Made by a program: the position numbers and the translations under genes. This document shows, in pieces, positions 9,590 to 19,392 of a stretch of 34,634 bases of DNA. Under the pieces are notes generated by a model, which saw only the letters and a list, made by a program, of their open reading frames with translations, had not been told where the DNA came from and made no database searches. Numbering within the stretch: the stretch's first letter is position 1; every line of letters begins with the position of its first letter. The stretch covers positions 1-34,634 of the forward strand of contig CANEZU010000004.1 of assembly GCA_947444255.1 (NCBI GenBank), given 5' to 3'. The DNA is from Flavobacteriaceae bacterium. GTDB lineage: Bacteria; Bacteroidota; Bacteroidia; Flavobacteriales; Flavobacteriaceae.

Positions 9590-10705
9590 ATGAAAAAAGG
9601 ACTAACTATAACCATTCTAATCTTGATTGTATTTGTATTTTCGGGAGCTTTATATTATTTGTATGCAAAAAATCAGGAGTCTCCTGTGGTGTATGTATTA
9701 GATAAAGCAGAAATCAAAACAATTGTCAAAAATACAATTGCAACTGGGCATATTGTTCCTAATGAAGAAGTATTAATTAAACCAAATATTTCCGGAATTA
9801 TAGAAACCGTATATATCAAAGCAGGAGAAACTATTAAAGCAGGTGATTTAATTGCTAAAATTAGAGTTGTTGCTAATGTTTCTAATTTGAGTAGTTCTCA
9901 AAATCAGGTTCAAACAAGCAAAATTGCATTAGATAATCAGGAAAAATTATTTAAAAGACAAAAAACTTTATATGATAAAGGCGTAATCTCTGCCAATGAT
10001 TTCGATGCTGCTCAATTGGGCTATAATCAGGCAAAACAAAATTATTCTGCTGCTCAACAAGGATTTGAAATTGTAAAAACAGGAACAACTTCCGGACTTG
10101 GTAATTATGCGAATACTTTAATTCGTTCAACTGTAAACGGAATGGTGCTTGATGTTCCCGTAAAAGTAGGGAATCAGGTTATTGAAAGTAATAACTTTAA
10201 CGAAGGAACTACAATTGCAAGTGTTGCAGATGTAGGACGTATGATATTTGTTGGTAAAATTGATGAATCTGAAGTTGGAAAAATCAAAGAGAAACTCGCT
10301 ATTGAAATTACTGTAGGCGCAATTGAAAACAAAAAGTTTGATGCAATTCTACAATATATTGCTCCAAAGGGAATCGCTGAAAACGGAGCCATTCAATTTG
10401 AAATTAAAGCCTCTTTGACCAATAAAGATGATACTTTTATTCGAGCCGGATTAAGCGCGAATGCTTCCATTATTTTAGAAAAAGCAGATAAAGTATTGGC
10501 TATCAAGGAAGCCTTAATTCAATTCGATTCAAAAACTCAAAAACCTTTTGTAGAAGTAGAGAAAACCAATCAAAAATTTGAAAGGAGAGATTTAGTACTT
10601 GGAGTTAGTGATGGAATTTATGTAGAAATAAAAAGCGGGATTACACCCAAAGATAAAATTAAAGTCTGGAATCAGGGATTGAAAACAGATGAGCCAAAGC
10701 GTTAA
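9590..10705 (+). CDS. Efflux periplasmic adaptor (HlyD/MFP family)
   Basis: N-terminal TM, lipoyl/barrel-sandwich half-motifs (IKPNISGIIETVYIKAGETIKAGDLIAKI), coiled coil. Confidence 0.88.
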   Translation: MKKGLTITILILIVFVFSGALYYLYAKNQESPVVYVLDKAEIKTIVKNTIATGHIVPNEEVLIKPNISGIIETVYIKAGETIKAGDLIAKIRVVANVSNLSSSQNQVQTSKIALDNQEKLFKRQKTLYDKGVISANDFDAAQLGYNQAKQNYSAAQQGFEIVKTGTTSGLGNYANTLIRSTVNGMVLDVPVKVGNQVIESNNFNEGTTIASVADVGRMIFVGKIDESEVGKIKEKLAIEITVGAIENKKFDAILQYIAPKGIAENGAIQFEIKASLTNKDDTFIRAGLSANASIILEKADKVLAIKEALIQFDSKTQKPFVEVEKTNQKFERRDLVLGVSDGIYVEIKSGITPKDKIKVWNQGLKTDEPKR

Positions 10706-10757
10706 ATTAGTAATAAAAAAAGAATTTTAGTTTTTAGAAAATGTTAAATTAGTGTAG

Positions 10758-10765
10758 TACCTTTG
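10758..10765 (+). promoter_or_regulatory. Candidate -7 box TACCTTTG
   Basis: Matches TAnnTTTG, 22 nt before the likely tolC-family ATG at 10787. Confidence 0.45.
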
Positions 10766-10786
10766 CCGCACTTTCATTCAAAGTAT

Positions 10787-12154
10787 ATGAAAAATAATAA
10801 TTGGATTCCCTTAGTTTTAATCTTCTTTTATAGTTTGTCCAATCAGGCACAAACGAAAAAATGGACCATTGAAGAATGTGTGAATTATGCTTTAGTACAC
10901 AATATTTCGATTCAGCAATCTGATTTAGACAATCAAGTTGCAGTTATCGATAAAAGAGGAACGATAGGAAATTTTTTACCCTCTGTAAATGCTAATGGTT
11001 CTCATTCCTGGAATATTGGTTTGAATCAAAATATTACCACCGGTCTTTTAGAAAATCAGACAACGCAGTTTACATCTATGGGTTTGAATGCTGGAATTGA
11101 TATCTATAAAGGAATGCAAAATCAAAATAGATTGCGTAGAGCCAACCTTTCTATTATTGCAGCGCAATACCGATTGTCAAAAATGAAAGACGATGTTTCC
11201 TTGAATGTTGCCAATGCTTTTTTGCAAATACTTTTCAATAAAGAAAATATTAAAGTTCAAAATGAACAGTTGACTAACAATGAAAAACAATTAAAACGGA
11301 CTCAAGAATTAGTAAATGTAGGCTCGGCTCCAAGAGGCGATTTACTAGATTTAAAAGCTACTGTTGCAGCCGATAAACAAAGAGTTATTAATGCAGAAAA
11401 CACTTTTTTGATATCGAAATTAAGTCTTGCTCAATTGTTGCAACTGGATAGTTTTGGTGAATTTGATATAGCTGACATGGATAATAATGCCTCTCAAAGC
11501 GCTACTATGTTGCTAAGTCCAGAAGTGATTTATGCTAAGGCAAAAGAAGAACGAGTTGAATTAAAAATTGCCAAAACTAATTTAGCCATAGCTGAAAAAG
11601 ACATTGTAATTGCAAAAGGAGCTCATCAGCCAACATTATCTGGATTTTATGGATTTAATTCCAGGATTTCATATGCAGATGTACCTACTTTTGAAGGAAA
11701 TGTTTATGTAGGAATGAGAAGTCCATCGCCCTTCTTTACACAGTTTAATGATAATAAAGGTCATAATTTTGGACTTCAGTTGAGCATTCCCATTTTGAAT
11801 GGATTTTCAATTCGAAACAATATAGAACGCACAAAAGTAAGTTACGAACGCAGTAAAATAGCTTTAGATCAGTCAGAATTAGATTTAGAACGTAACGTTT
11901 ATACTGCTTTTACTGATGCAAAGGGAGCTTTAAAAGCCTATGAATCATCAGTAGCTGCATTAGATGCGCGAAATGAAGCTTTTAATTATGCAAAGGAAAA
12001 ATACAATGTAGGAATGATGAATGCCTTTGATTTTAATCAGGCACAAACCTTATTTGCTAATGCGCAGTCAGAAGTTATAAGAACAAAATATGATTATATC
12101 TTTAAGGTTAAAGTTATAGAGTTTTACTTCGGAATTCCAATTATACAAAAATAA
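10787..12154 (+). CDS. TolC family outer membrane efflux protein
   Basis: Signal peptide MKNNNWIPLVLIFFYSLSNQAQ; KWTIEECVNYALVHNISIQQ, typical TolC repeats; the ORF-track start (TTG 10763) overlaps the predicted -7 box, so ATG 10787 preferred. Confidence 0.9.
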   Translation: MKNNNWIPLVLIFFYSLSNQAQTKKWTIEECVNYALVHNISIQQSDLDNQVAVIDKRGTIGNFLPSVNANGSHSWNIGLNQNITTGLLENQTTQFTSMGLNAGIDIYKGMQNQNRLRRANLSIIAAQYRLSKMKDDVSLNVANAFLQILFNKENIKVQNEQLTNNEKQLKRTQELVNVGSAPRGDLLDLKATVAADKQRVINAENTFLISKLSLAQLLQLDSFGEFDIADMDNNASQSATMLLSPEVIYAKAKEERVELKIAKTNLAIAEKDIVIAKGAHQPTLSGFYGFNSRISYADVPTFEGNVYVGMRSPSPFFTQFNDNKGHNFGLQLSIPILNGFSIRNNIERTKVSYERSKIALDQSELDLERNVYTAFTDAKGALKAYESSVAALDARNEAFNYAKEKYNVGMMNAFDFNQAQTLFANAQSEVIRTKYDYIFKVKVIEFYFGIPIIQK

Positions 12155-12159
12155 TAGTC

Positions 12160-13461
12160 ATGTCAAAAAAAACGATTTATATTTTACTAGGCTCAGCCGT
12201 AGTTTTAGTAGTTGCCTTAATTGCCTTATCAAAATCAGGTGTTATTGGAAATAAAGATAAAGGTACAGAAGTTGAAACAGCAATAGCTAACGAAATAACA
12301 ATCGTTGAAACCGTTTCGGCTACAGGAAAAATTCAACCTGAAAAAGAGGTTAAAATATCCTCAATGGTTTCCGGAGAAATTATTGATTTACCGGTCAAAG
12401 AAGGTCAAGTGGTTAAAAAAGGAGATTTATTGGTAAAAATCAATCCTGATTTATATACTTCAGGATACAATAGAACACTTGCTGGTTTGTCAGGTACTAA
12501 AGCTGGCTTAAGTCAGGCAGATGCTTCTTTTAAAGAAGCAAAAGCAAACTATGACCGTAATCGAATATTGTTCGATAAAGGAATTATTTCTAAATCAGAT
12601 TGGGATCGTTCCATTTCAACATTTGAAGTTGCTAAAGCGGCCAAAGAATCCGCCTATTTTAATGTTAAAAGTGCTTCAGCTACAGTAAATGAGGCTAAAG
12701 ATAATCTTGGTAGAACCATTATTTATGCTCCAACTGACGGAACAATTTCTGTTCTTAATGTTGAATTAGGAGAAAGAGTTTTGGGAACGCAACAAATGAC
12801 AGGAACAGAAATTCTAAGGGTTGCGAATTTAAACAATATGGAAGTTGAAGTTGATGTAAACGAAAATGATATTGTTAAAATTAATGTTGGTGACTCCGCT
12901 AGAGTTCAAGTTGATGCTTATCTTAAAAAACATTTTACTGGAGTTGTAACTAGTATTTCCAATTCGGCTAGTTCAACTTTAACGGCTAATCAAGTTACTA
13001 ATTTTAAAGTTAAAGTTAGAATTTTAAAGGAATCCTATTTGGATTTAGTGGAAGGAAAACCAGAAAGTTATTCTCCATTTAGACCCGGTATGACTGCAAC
13101 TGTTGATATTATTACTGAAAGAAAAGAAAAGGTGATGGGAATTCCAATAAGTTCAGTTGTTGTAAAATCGGATACTACAGCAGTAAAAAAACTAGAAGTT
13201 GAAGATAAAACAGCCGAAGAAAATGCGGTTAAACCTAAAAGTAATAAAAAATATGAATGTGTTTTTGTTAAAGTAGGTGATAAGGCAAAAATCAGAATTA
13301 TCAAAACCGGTATTCAGGATGACACGAATATTGAGATTACTCAAGGACTAAAAAAGGGAGATGTCATTATAATAGGACCTTATAATACCGTTACCAAAGA
13401 ACTGAACTCTGGAGATAAAGTAGTTTTGTCAACTGATAAAACTAAGGAGATCAAAAAATAA
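12160..13461 (+). CDS. Efflux periplasmic adaptor (HlyD/MFP family), second
   Basis: KISSMVSGEIIDLPVKEGQVVKKGDLLVKINP lipoyl half; ILRVANLNNMEVEVDVNENDI barrel. Confidence 0.9.
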   Translation: MSKKTIYILLGSAVVLVVALIALSKSGVIGNKDKGTEVETAIANEITIVETVSATGKIQPEKEVKISSMVSGEIIDLPVKEGQVVKKGDLLVKINPDLYTSGYNRTLAGLSGTKAGLSQADASFKEAKANYDRNRILFDKGIISKSDWDRSISTFEVAKAAKESAYFNVKSASATVNEAKDNLGRTIIYAPTDGTISVLNVELGERVLGTQQMTGTEILRVANLNNMEVEVDVNENDIVKINVGDSARVQVDAYLKKHFTGVVTSISNSASSTLTANQVTNFKVKVRILKESYLDLVEGKPESYSPFRPGMTATVDIITERKEKVMGIPISSVVVKSDTTAVKKLEVEDKTAEENAVKPKSNKKYECVFVKVGDKAKIRIIKTGIQDDTNIEITQGLKKGDVIIIGPYNTVTKELNSGDKVVLSTDKTKEIKK

Positions 13462-14129
13462 TGGCCTATATTCTTAATATTGAAACCGCTACAAAAAACT
13501 GTTCTGTTGCGATTTCTAAAGACGGAAAAACAATAATTTGCAGAGAAATTGCCGAAGCCGGATATTCTCATGCTGAAAAGTTACATGTTTTTATTGAAGC
13601 TGTTTTATCTGAAGTCAAAATTACATTTAAGGACCTTACTGCAGTTGCTATAAGCCAAGGTCCTGGATCTTATACTGGATTGCGGATTGGAGTTTCATCT
13701 GCGAAAGGATTGTGTTTTGCTCTTGGAATTCCATTGATTGCAATTGATACACTGGCTATTCTTGCCGCTCAGGCAAATATTTCAGATGGACTAATTGTAC
13801 CGATGATTGATGCCAGACGAATGGAAGTTTATAGTGCGATATTTAATTCAAAGTTAGCTAAAATTAGAGATGTTCAGGCGGAGATATTAGATTTGAATTC
13901 TTTTTCAGAGCTTTCGGAAACGGTTTATTTTGTGGGAGATTGTTCGGAAAAGGCTAAAACAGTTTTATCAAAATCTAATTTTATTTTTTTGGAATCTATT
14001 ATTTATCCTTCAGCTAATGAAATGAGTGCTTTGAGTTTTCGTAAGTTCAGCAAACAAGATTTTGTTGATCTCGCTTATTTCGAACCTTATTATCTAAAAG
14101 ACTTTTTGATAACTAGCTCCAAAAAATAA
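13461..14129 (+). CDS. tsaB: tRNA threonylcarbamoyladenosine biosynthesis protein TsaB
   Basis: ILNIETATKNCSVAIS, AISQGPGSYTGLRIGVSSAKGLCFALGIPLIAIDTL, MIDARRMEVY. Confidence 0.95.
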   Translation: MAYILNIETATKNCSVAISKDGKTIICREIAEAGYSHAEKLHVFIEAVLSEVKITFKDLTAVAISQGPGSYTGLRIGVSSAKGLCFALGIPLIAIDTLAILAAQANISDGLIVPMIDARRMEVYSAIFNSKLAKIRDVQAEILDLNSFSELSETVYFVGDCSEKAKTVLSKSNFIFLESIIYPSANEMSALSFRKFSKQDFVDLAYFEPYYLKDFLITSSKK

Positions 14130-14133
14130 TCTT

Positions 14134-14958
14134 TTATTTCGTAGCTTCTTTTACAAAAGGCTGAAATTTTATTTCTGCTGCATCAAAGGCCTCTTTAGAA
14201 TCTTCTAAAATTTCGGAACAAATATCCCAAAAATTAGCATTTGTTGCCCAGGCTCTGATTGCAATTTTGATTCCCGAATCGGTAATTTCTTTAATAACAA
14301 CAGATGGTTTTGGGTCTTTTAATACCTTTGTGTTGTTTTCTAAAAGTAGGTTTATAATGGTTTTTACTTTTTTGATATCGGTATCATAAGAAATCCCAAT
14401 GGTTAAATCCGTTCTTCTGTTTTGTAGTTTTGAAAAGTTGATAATATTTCCATTAGATAAAGCTCCGTTTGGAATAAAAATAACTTGATTGCTTGCAGTC
14501 AAAAGTTGTGTCACAAAAATTTGAATATCGATAACGGTACCAGATGCTCCTTGAGCTTCTATTACATCGCCTAATTTAAAGGGTTTAAATAGTATTATAA
14601 GCATTCCTCCTGCAAAATTAGATAATGATCCTTGTAATGATAAGCCAATAGCTAAACCAGCGGCTCCTAATATTGCCACAAAAGAGGACGATTCTATACC
14701 TAATTTTGAAATTACAGCTATAAAAAGTAGAATTCGTAATCCCCAAAAGATGACATCTGAAAGAAATTCAATGAGTGTAGGCTCAACTTCTCTCTTGTTC
14801 ATTATTTTTCGGCTAATTCTATTGACTACTTTTATAGCCCAGGAGCCAATAAAGAAAAGTAATAAAGCGGCAATAAGTTTTGGTGAATAATCAATTAAAG
14901 CACTGATAAATGAACTGGTATATTGGTCAAAATAATTGATGTTTAAATCTGTTTTCAT
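14134..14958 (-). CDS. MscS family small-conductance mechanosensitive channel
   Basis: AAGLAIGLSLQGSLSNFAGGMLIILFKPFKLGDVIEAQGASGTV, VIFIPNGALSNGNIINFS. Confidence 0.94.
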   Translation of the reverse strand: MKTDLNINYFDQYTSSFISALIDYSPKLIAALLLFFIGSWAIKVVNRISRKIMNKREVEPTLIEFLSDVIFWGLRILLFIAVISKLGIESSSFVAILGAAGLAIGLSLQGSLSNFAGGMLIILFKPFKLGDVIEAQGASGTVIDIQIFVTQLLTASNQVIFIPNGALSNGNIINFSKLQNRRTDLTIGISYDTDIKKVKTIINLLLENNTKVLKDPKPSVVIKEITDSGIKIAIRAWATNANFWDICSEILEDSKEAFDAAEIKFQPFVKEATK

Positions 14959-15003
14959 AATTTTAAATTATAGAACTCCCTTGAGCATTAAATTTTAAAA
15001 GGA

Positions 15004-15011
15004 CAAAAATA
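15004..15011 (-). promoter_or_regulatory. Candidate -7 box (TATTTTTG on minus strand) for mscS-like gene
   Basis: CAAAAATA on plus strand, upstream of the minus-strand start at 14958. Confidence 0.35.
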
Positions 15012-15054
15012 AGTTTTTATATATTTATATGACCTTATTTTTTTTAAAGATTGA

Positions 15055-17082
15055 TTACTGTTTTACTAATTCCAAATCAACTTCGACCTCTTTAAAGTTT
15101 TGCTTTGGATAATCACAAGTTTTATTTTGACAGATATAAAAATTTGTTTTTTCAGATTTAAATCGGCCTTCCAAAAATGGAAGATTACTTGGTTTATTTG
15201 ATCCTGATAAAATTACATAGGGTAAGTATTTAGCATTTATTTTAGTTCCATAATTCATAGCATCTGAAGCACAAATTGCTAATTCCCTATTTTGTGAAGA
15301 AAAATTTAGAAACACATTCAGCCAATTTGAATAGGCGGATGGATAGTCTATTTTCGGAATTATATTTTCTAACATGTTCATACAAATCTTTTCATAGTAA
15401 GAATTTGAATAATAAATACCCAACAGATATAAATTATTTGCCATAACTGAATTTGAAGACGGAATAACATTATCCTCGGTTTCAAAATGTAAAGCTATCA
15501 AATCAGGGTCTTGTTTAGAAGAGAATGCAAAGAATTTATTTTCTTCATTATAGAAATTATCAAAGCAATAATCAGTAAGTTGTTTAGCATTTGAAAGCCA
15601 TTTTTCATCAAAAGTAACTTCATATAAGACTATAAAACTTTCGACCACAAAGCAGTAATCTTCAAGATATCCATTGATGGTACTTTTGCCATTTTTAAAA
15701 TTATGATTCAAATATCCTTCTTCAGACCATAGATTTTGCATTATAAAAGCAGCATTTTCCAAGGCTGTTTTTAGATATTTATCATGCCCCAAAGCTTTAA
15801 AAGCATCAACATATCCTTTTAACATTATACCATTCCATGAAGTAAGACATTTATCATCAAGTCTAGGTTTTATTCTCTTTTCTCTTTCTTTAAAGAGAAG
15901 AAGTTCCCAGCTTTTCTTTTTTGTTATTAAGTCCGATATAGAAATGTTATTTGCCTCAGCTATGCATTCTAAAGTTTCGTTTTGGATCAAAACATAATTA
16001 TTATTTTCCCAAAAACCAAAATCATTAATATTGAAAATAACTGAAAATAAGTCGAAGTCCTCTTTCAGTAATTTTTTTAAATCCTCTTTAGCCCAAACAT
16101 AAAAAGCACCTTCTTCTAAAGTCCCTTCCTCGTTTAAACTGTCAGCATCCAGTGCACAATAAAATCCGCCTTCTTCATTTTGTAATTCCGTACTAACAAA
16201 TGCTAAAGTTTTTTCGACGACTTCCTTATACAATGGGTTTTTTGTCAACTTGTAAGCATCTGAATAAAGTGACACTAATTGACCATTGTCATAAAGCATT
16301 TTCTCAAAATGAGGAATATGCCATTTCAGATCAACTGAATATCTAGAGAAACCTCCGCCAACAGTATCGAAAAGACCGCCATAGGCCATTTTTGTTAAAG
16401 TTTGGTTTACGAAATCTAACAATTCGGTATCATTATTTTGGAAAGCATAGCGTAATAATAATTTATAATTATTAGGCATCATGAATTTGGGCGCGCGTGC
16501 CATTCCTCCAAATTCTAGATCAAAACTTTTTTTCCATTTTTCGATTAAGGGTCGAATCAAATCCTGTTCTAAAGAATTCGTAGTCTCTTGTTTTTGAATA
16601 AGACTAGAGTTAATAATCCCCTGATGAAGTTTTTCAGCATACTCAAATAAGCGCTCCGGATTGTTTTGGTAAAGATCTTCTAATTGTTCAAGAGTGTCAA
16701 TCCATTCCTCTTTTTTAAAATAAGTGCCGCCCCAAATAGGTCTTCCGTCGGCTAAAGTCACTATGTTTAATGGCCATCCTCCGTGTCCTGTCATTAGTTG
16801 TACTGCTTTCATATATATAGCATCAACATTTGGATGCTCTTCTCGGTCTACTTTTATGTTTATGAAATGCGCATTCATAGTTTTAGCGACTTCCTCATCT
16901 TCAAAACTCTCCTGTTCCATCACATGACACCAATGGCAAGCAGAATAACCTATACTAATGATGATAAGTTTATTTTCTACTTTGGCTCGGTCTAATGTTT
17001 GCTTATTCCAGGCATTCCAATTCACAGGATTTTCGGAATGTTGTAATAAATAGGGGCTAGTTTCAAGATTGAGTAAATTCAT
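15055..17082 (-). CDS. Thioredoxin domain-containing protein (DUF255 / YyaL / SPATA20-like)
   Basis: NLETSPYLLQHSENPVNWNAW, GYSACHWCHVMEQESFEDEEVA, FVDREEHPNVDAIYM-type region, GGWPLNIVTLADGRPIWGGTYF. Confidence 0.95.
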   Translation of the reverse strand: MNLLNLETSPYLLQHSENPVNWNAWNKQTLDRAKVENKLIIISIGYSACHWCHVMEQESFEDEEVAKTMNAHFINIKVDREEHPNVDAIYMKAVQLMTGHGGWPLNIVTLADGRPIWGGTYFKKEEWIDTLEQLEDLYQNNPERLFEYAEKLHQGIINSSLIQKQETTNSLEQDLIRPLIEKWKKSFDLEFGGMARAPKFMMPNNYKLLLRYAFQNNDTELLDFVNQTLTKMAYGGLFDTVGGGFSRYSVDLKWHIPHFEKMLYDNGQLVSLYSDAYKLTKNPLYKEVVEKTLAFVSTELQNEEGGFYCALDADSLNEEGTLEEGAFYVWAKEDLKKLLKEDFDLFSVIFNINDFGFWENNNYVLIQNETLECIAEANNISISDLITKKKSWELLLFKEREKRIKPRLDDKCLTSWNGIMLKGYVDAFKALGHDKYLKTALENAAFIMQNLWSEEGYLNHNFKNGKSTINGYLEDYCFVVESFIVLYEVTFDEKWLSNAKQLTDYCFDNFYNEENKFFAFSSKQDPDLIALHFETEDNVIPSSNSVMANNLYLLGIYYSNSYYEKICMNMLENIIPKIDYPSAYSNWLNVFLNFSSQNRELAICASDAMNYGTKINAKYLPYVILSGSNKPSNLPFLEGRFKSEKTNFYICQNKTCDYPKQNFKEVEVDLELVKQ

Positions 17083-17126
17083 GAACTTTATTTTTATAGG
17101 TTAATTCTTTATTTCGGAATTACTTT

Positions 17127-17156
17127 AAAAAAAAGCGCTTCTGAAGAAACGCTTTT
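17127..17156 (-). terminator. Intrinsic terminator downstream of the Nfu gene
   Basis: AAAAAAAAGCG-cttctgaagaaa-CGCTTTTTT hairpin between nfu and the DUF255 gene. Confidence 0.7.
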
Positions 17157-17194
17157 TTGTTGTAGTAGCTATATATGATTATTTTCAAGGTAAA

Positions 17195-18094
17195 CTAAGC
17201 GTTAACAGCTTCAACCTTAATTTCATTGTCATTTAGCATGTCTTTAAGCATGTTTTCGATTCCGCTTTTTAGAGTAAAAGTGGAAGAGGGACAGCCACTA
17301 CAAGCACCTTGAAGCACAACTTTTACTCTTTTTTCTTTTTCATCATAGGAATCAAATAGAATATTTCCACCATCTGCAGCGACTGCGGGTTTGATGTATT
17401 CTTCTAGAATATTTATAATTTGTTGAGAAGTTGTATCCAAGTTATCAAAATTCTCTATTTTTTGTTTTTCAATTTTAGGATCTAAAATTATTAAACTTTC
17501 ATCAATCACTGTTCCTCCATTTTCAATAAATTCCTTAATGAAAGAACGTAATTCTAAAGTGATTTCTGCCCACTCGTTAACGGCATATTTAGTTACGGAA
17601 ACATAGTTTTCATCAATAAAAACTTCTTTAACATATGGGAATTTAAATAATTCCTTAGCTAATGGTGAAGCTACTGCCTCGTCAATATTCTTGAATTCTA
17701 AAGCTGTTTTTGTAAGCATTTTACTAACTACAAATTTTAAAACGGATGGATTTGGTGTAGTTTCTCCATAAACTGTAGCGGGTTGTTTTTTTGTTTTATT
17801 TTCTTCTGCAGATATAATAAGTCCACCTTTATTCACAAAGTCTTCAATTTGTTCAGCAACTGCCTCTTGTACATCATTCCATTCAATAATATTATATCTT
17901 TCGATAGCAATAAAATTCGAGGATATATAAATTGTTTTTACAAATGGTAGGTAGAATAATTGTTGAGCTAGGGGTGAGTTTTTCGCTTCGTCAATATTTT
18001 TATATTCAAAACTCTCATTTTGAGTAATGAAATCAGGGAATTCAAATTTTAAAACGGTTTTATTTTGAGTTTCTTTTATAGTTAATTTGATCAT
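17195..18094 (-). CDS. NifU/Nfu family iron-sulfur scaffold with two N-terminal Nfu_N-like modules
   Basis: C-terminal VAADGGNILFDSYDE...VVLQGACSGCPSSTFTLKSGIENML; two tandem N-terminal repeats (KNIDEAKNSPLAQQLFYLPFVKTIYIS and KNIDEAVASPLAKELFKFPYVKEVFID). Confidence 0.93.
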   Translation of the reverse strand: MIKLTIKETQNKTVLKFEFPDFITQNESFEYKNIDEAKNSPLAQQLFYLPFVKTIYISSNFIAIERYNIIEWNDVQEAVAEQIEDFVNKGGLIISAEENKTKKQPATVYGETTPNPSVLKFVVSKMLTKTALEFKNIDEAVASPLAKELFKFPYVKEVFIDENYVSVTKYAVNEWAEITLELRSFIKEFIENGGTVIDESLIILDPKIEKQKIENFDNLDTTSQQIINILEEYIKPAVAADGGNILFDSYDEKEKRVKVVLQGACSGCPSSTFTLKSGIENMLKDMLNDNEIKVEAVNA

Positions 18095-18109
18095 GATTGA
18101 TATTTTTTA

Positions 18110-18117
18110 CAAATTTA
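18110..18117 (-). promoter_or_regulatory. Candidate -7 box (TAAATTTG on minus strand) for nfu
   Basis: CAAATTTA on plus strand, 15 nt upstream of the start codon. Confidence 0.45.
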
Positions 18118-18347
18118 AGAAAGTATTTTGACCTATTAATTTTATTTAAACAATTAAACATTAAATTAACTTTTTTGTTATTGAACTTTCTAGAATTAAA
18201 ATAGGAAAAATCAAAAATATAATCATTTTTTATGTTTTTTGAATCAAATTGTACCATAATTTACATATTTTAGCTTATTATAATAAATCTAGAATTAAAA
18301 TACATTTATATTGATTTCCCTTTAGTTTTAAATAATAAATTTAAATA

Positions 18348-19349
18348 ATGAATTTCAAAAAAGCATATTTGCTTTTAACTTTAGTTTGGTTTCAATTTTC
18401 TTTTTCACAAGAGGGGATAGCTATATATTCAGATTATTTATCGGATAATTATTATCTTTTACATCCTTCAATGGCGGGTGCTGCAAACTGTGCAAAATTA
18501 AGGCTTACCGCCAGACAACAATGGTTTGGTCAGGCTGATGCACCTTCAATGCAAACCTTAAGTTATAATGGTAAAATAGGTGAAAAATCAGGTGGTGGAA
18601 TAATACTTTATAATGATCGTAATGGATTTCATTCTCAAAAAGGTTTAAAGTTAACCTATGCTCATCATATTTTATTTTCTAGAGATGCTGTAGATCTAAA
18701 TCAACTTTCTTTTGGAATGAGTGCTGGTTTAGTGCAAAGTGCTTTGGATGAATCAAGTTTTTCAAACCCTGGCCAACCATCAGATCCGTATGTAATTGGA
18801 ACTATTGTGCAGAAATATTCATATTTTAATGTAGATATTGGAATGTCATACAATTATCTTGAATTTTATGCTCATTTAACAATTAAGAATGCTATAGAAA
18901 CTAGGAGGCAAATTTATTCTGATTTTGAGAATGATAATATAAGAAAAGTAATTCTCAATGCTGGTTATGTATTTGGAAACAACGATAATTTTCTTTGGGA
19001 ACCCTCCTTTATGTTCCAATTAGCAAATGCCACTAAAGAGAAAACAGTTGATTTTAATTTAAAAGTGTATAAGCAACTTGACATTGGTAAGCTTTGGGGC
19101 GGTCTTTCCTATAGAAGGAGTATTGAGGGTGCGCAGTATATTGTAAATGGTGCTGTAAACAATCAAAAATTACAGTATATTACACCAATTCTTGGTTTTA
19201 ATTATAATAACCTAATGTTTTCCTATACTTATTCCTATTTATCAGGTGCAATAAGATTTGATAATGGTGGTTATCATCAAATCACTTTGGGAATTAATCT
19301 TTTTTGTAAAAGAGAAAAATATGATTGTCATTGCCCTGCAATAAATTAA
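18348..19349 (+). CDS. PorP/SprF family type IX secretion-associated membrane protein
   Basis: DNYYLLHPSMAGAANCAKLRLTARQQWFGQADAPSMQTLSYNG...GGIILYNDRNG, beta-barrel pattern. Confidence 0.9.
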   Translation: MNFKKAYLLLTLVWFQFSFSQEGIAIYSDYLSDNYYLLHPSMAGAANCAKLRLTARQQWFGQADAPSMQTLSYNGKIGEKSGGGIILYNDRNGFHSQKGLKLTYAHHILFSRDAVDLNQLSFGMSAGLVQSALDESSFSNPGQPSDPYVIGTIVQKYSYFNVDIGMSYNYLEFYAHLTIKNAIETRRQIYSDFENDNIRKVILNAGYVFGNNDNFLWEPSFMFQLANATKEKTVDFNLKVYKQLDIGKLWGGLSYRRSIEGAQYIVNGAVNNQKLQYITPILGFNYNNLMFSYTYSYLSGAIRFDNGGYHQITLGINLFCKREKYDCHCPAIN

Positions 19350-19392
19350 TTATTTTATAAAACCCTGTTCTTGAGGGATAATATTTTATGTT

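Noticed and set aside
18095-18347. tRNA or small gene in the long nfu-porP gap
   Set aside because: Very AT-rich, no cloverleaf, and the only ORF (18060-18257 minus) is low-complexity and lacks support.
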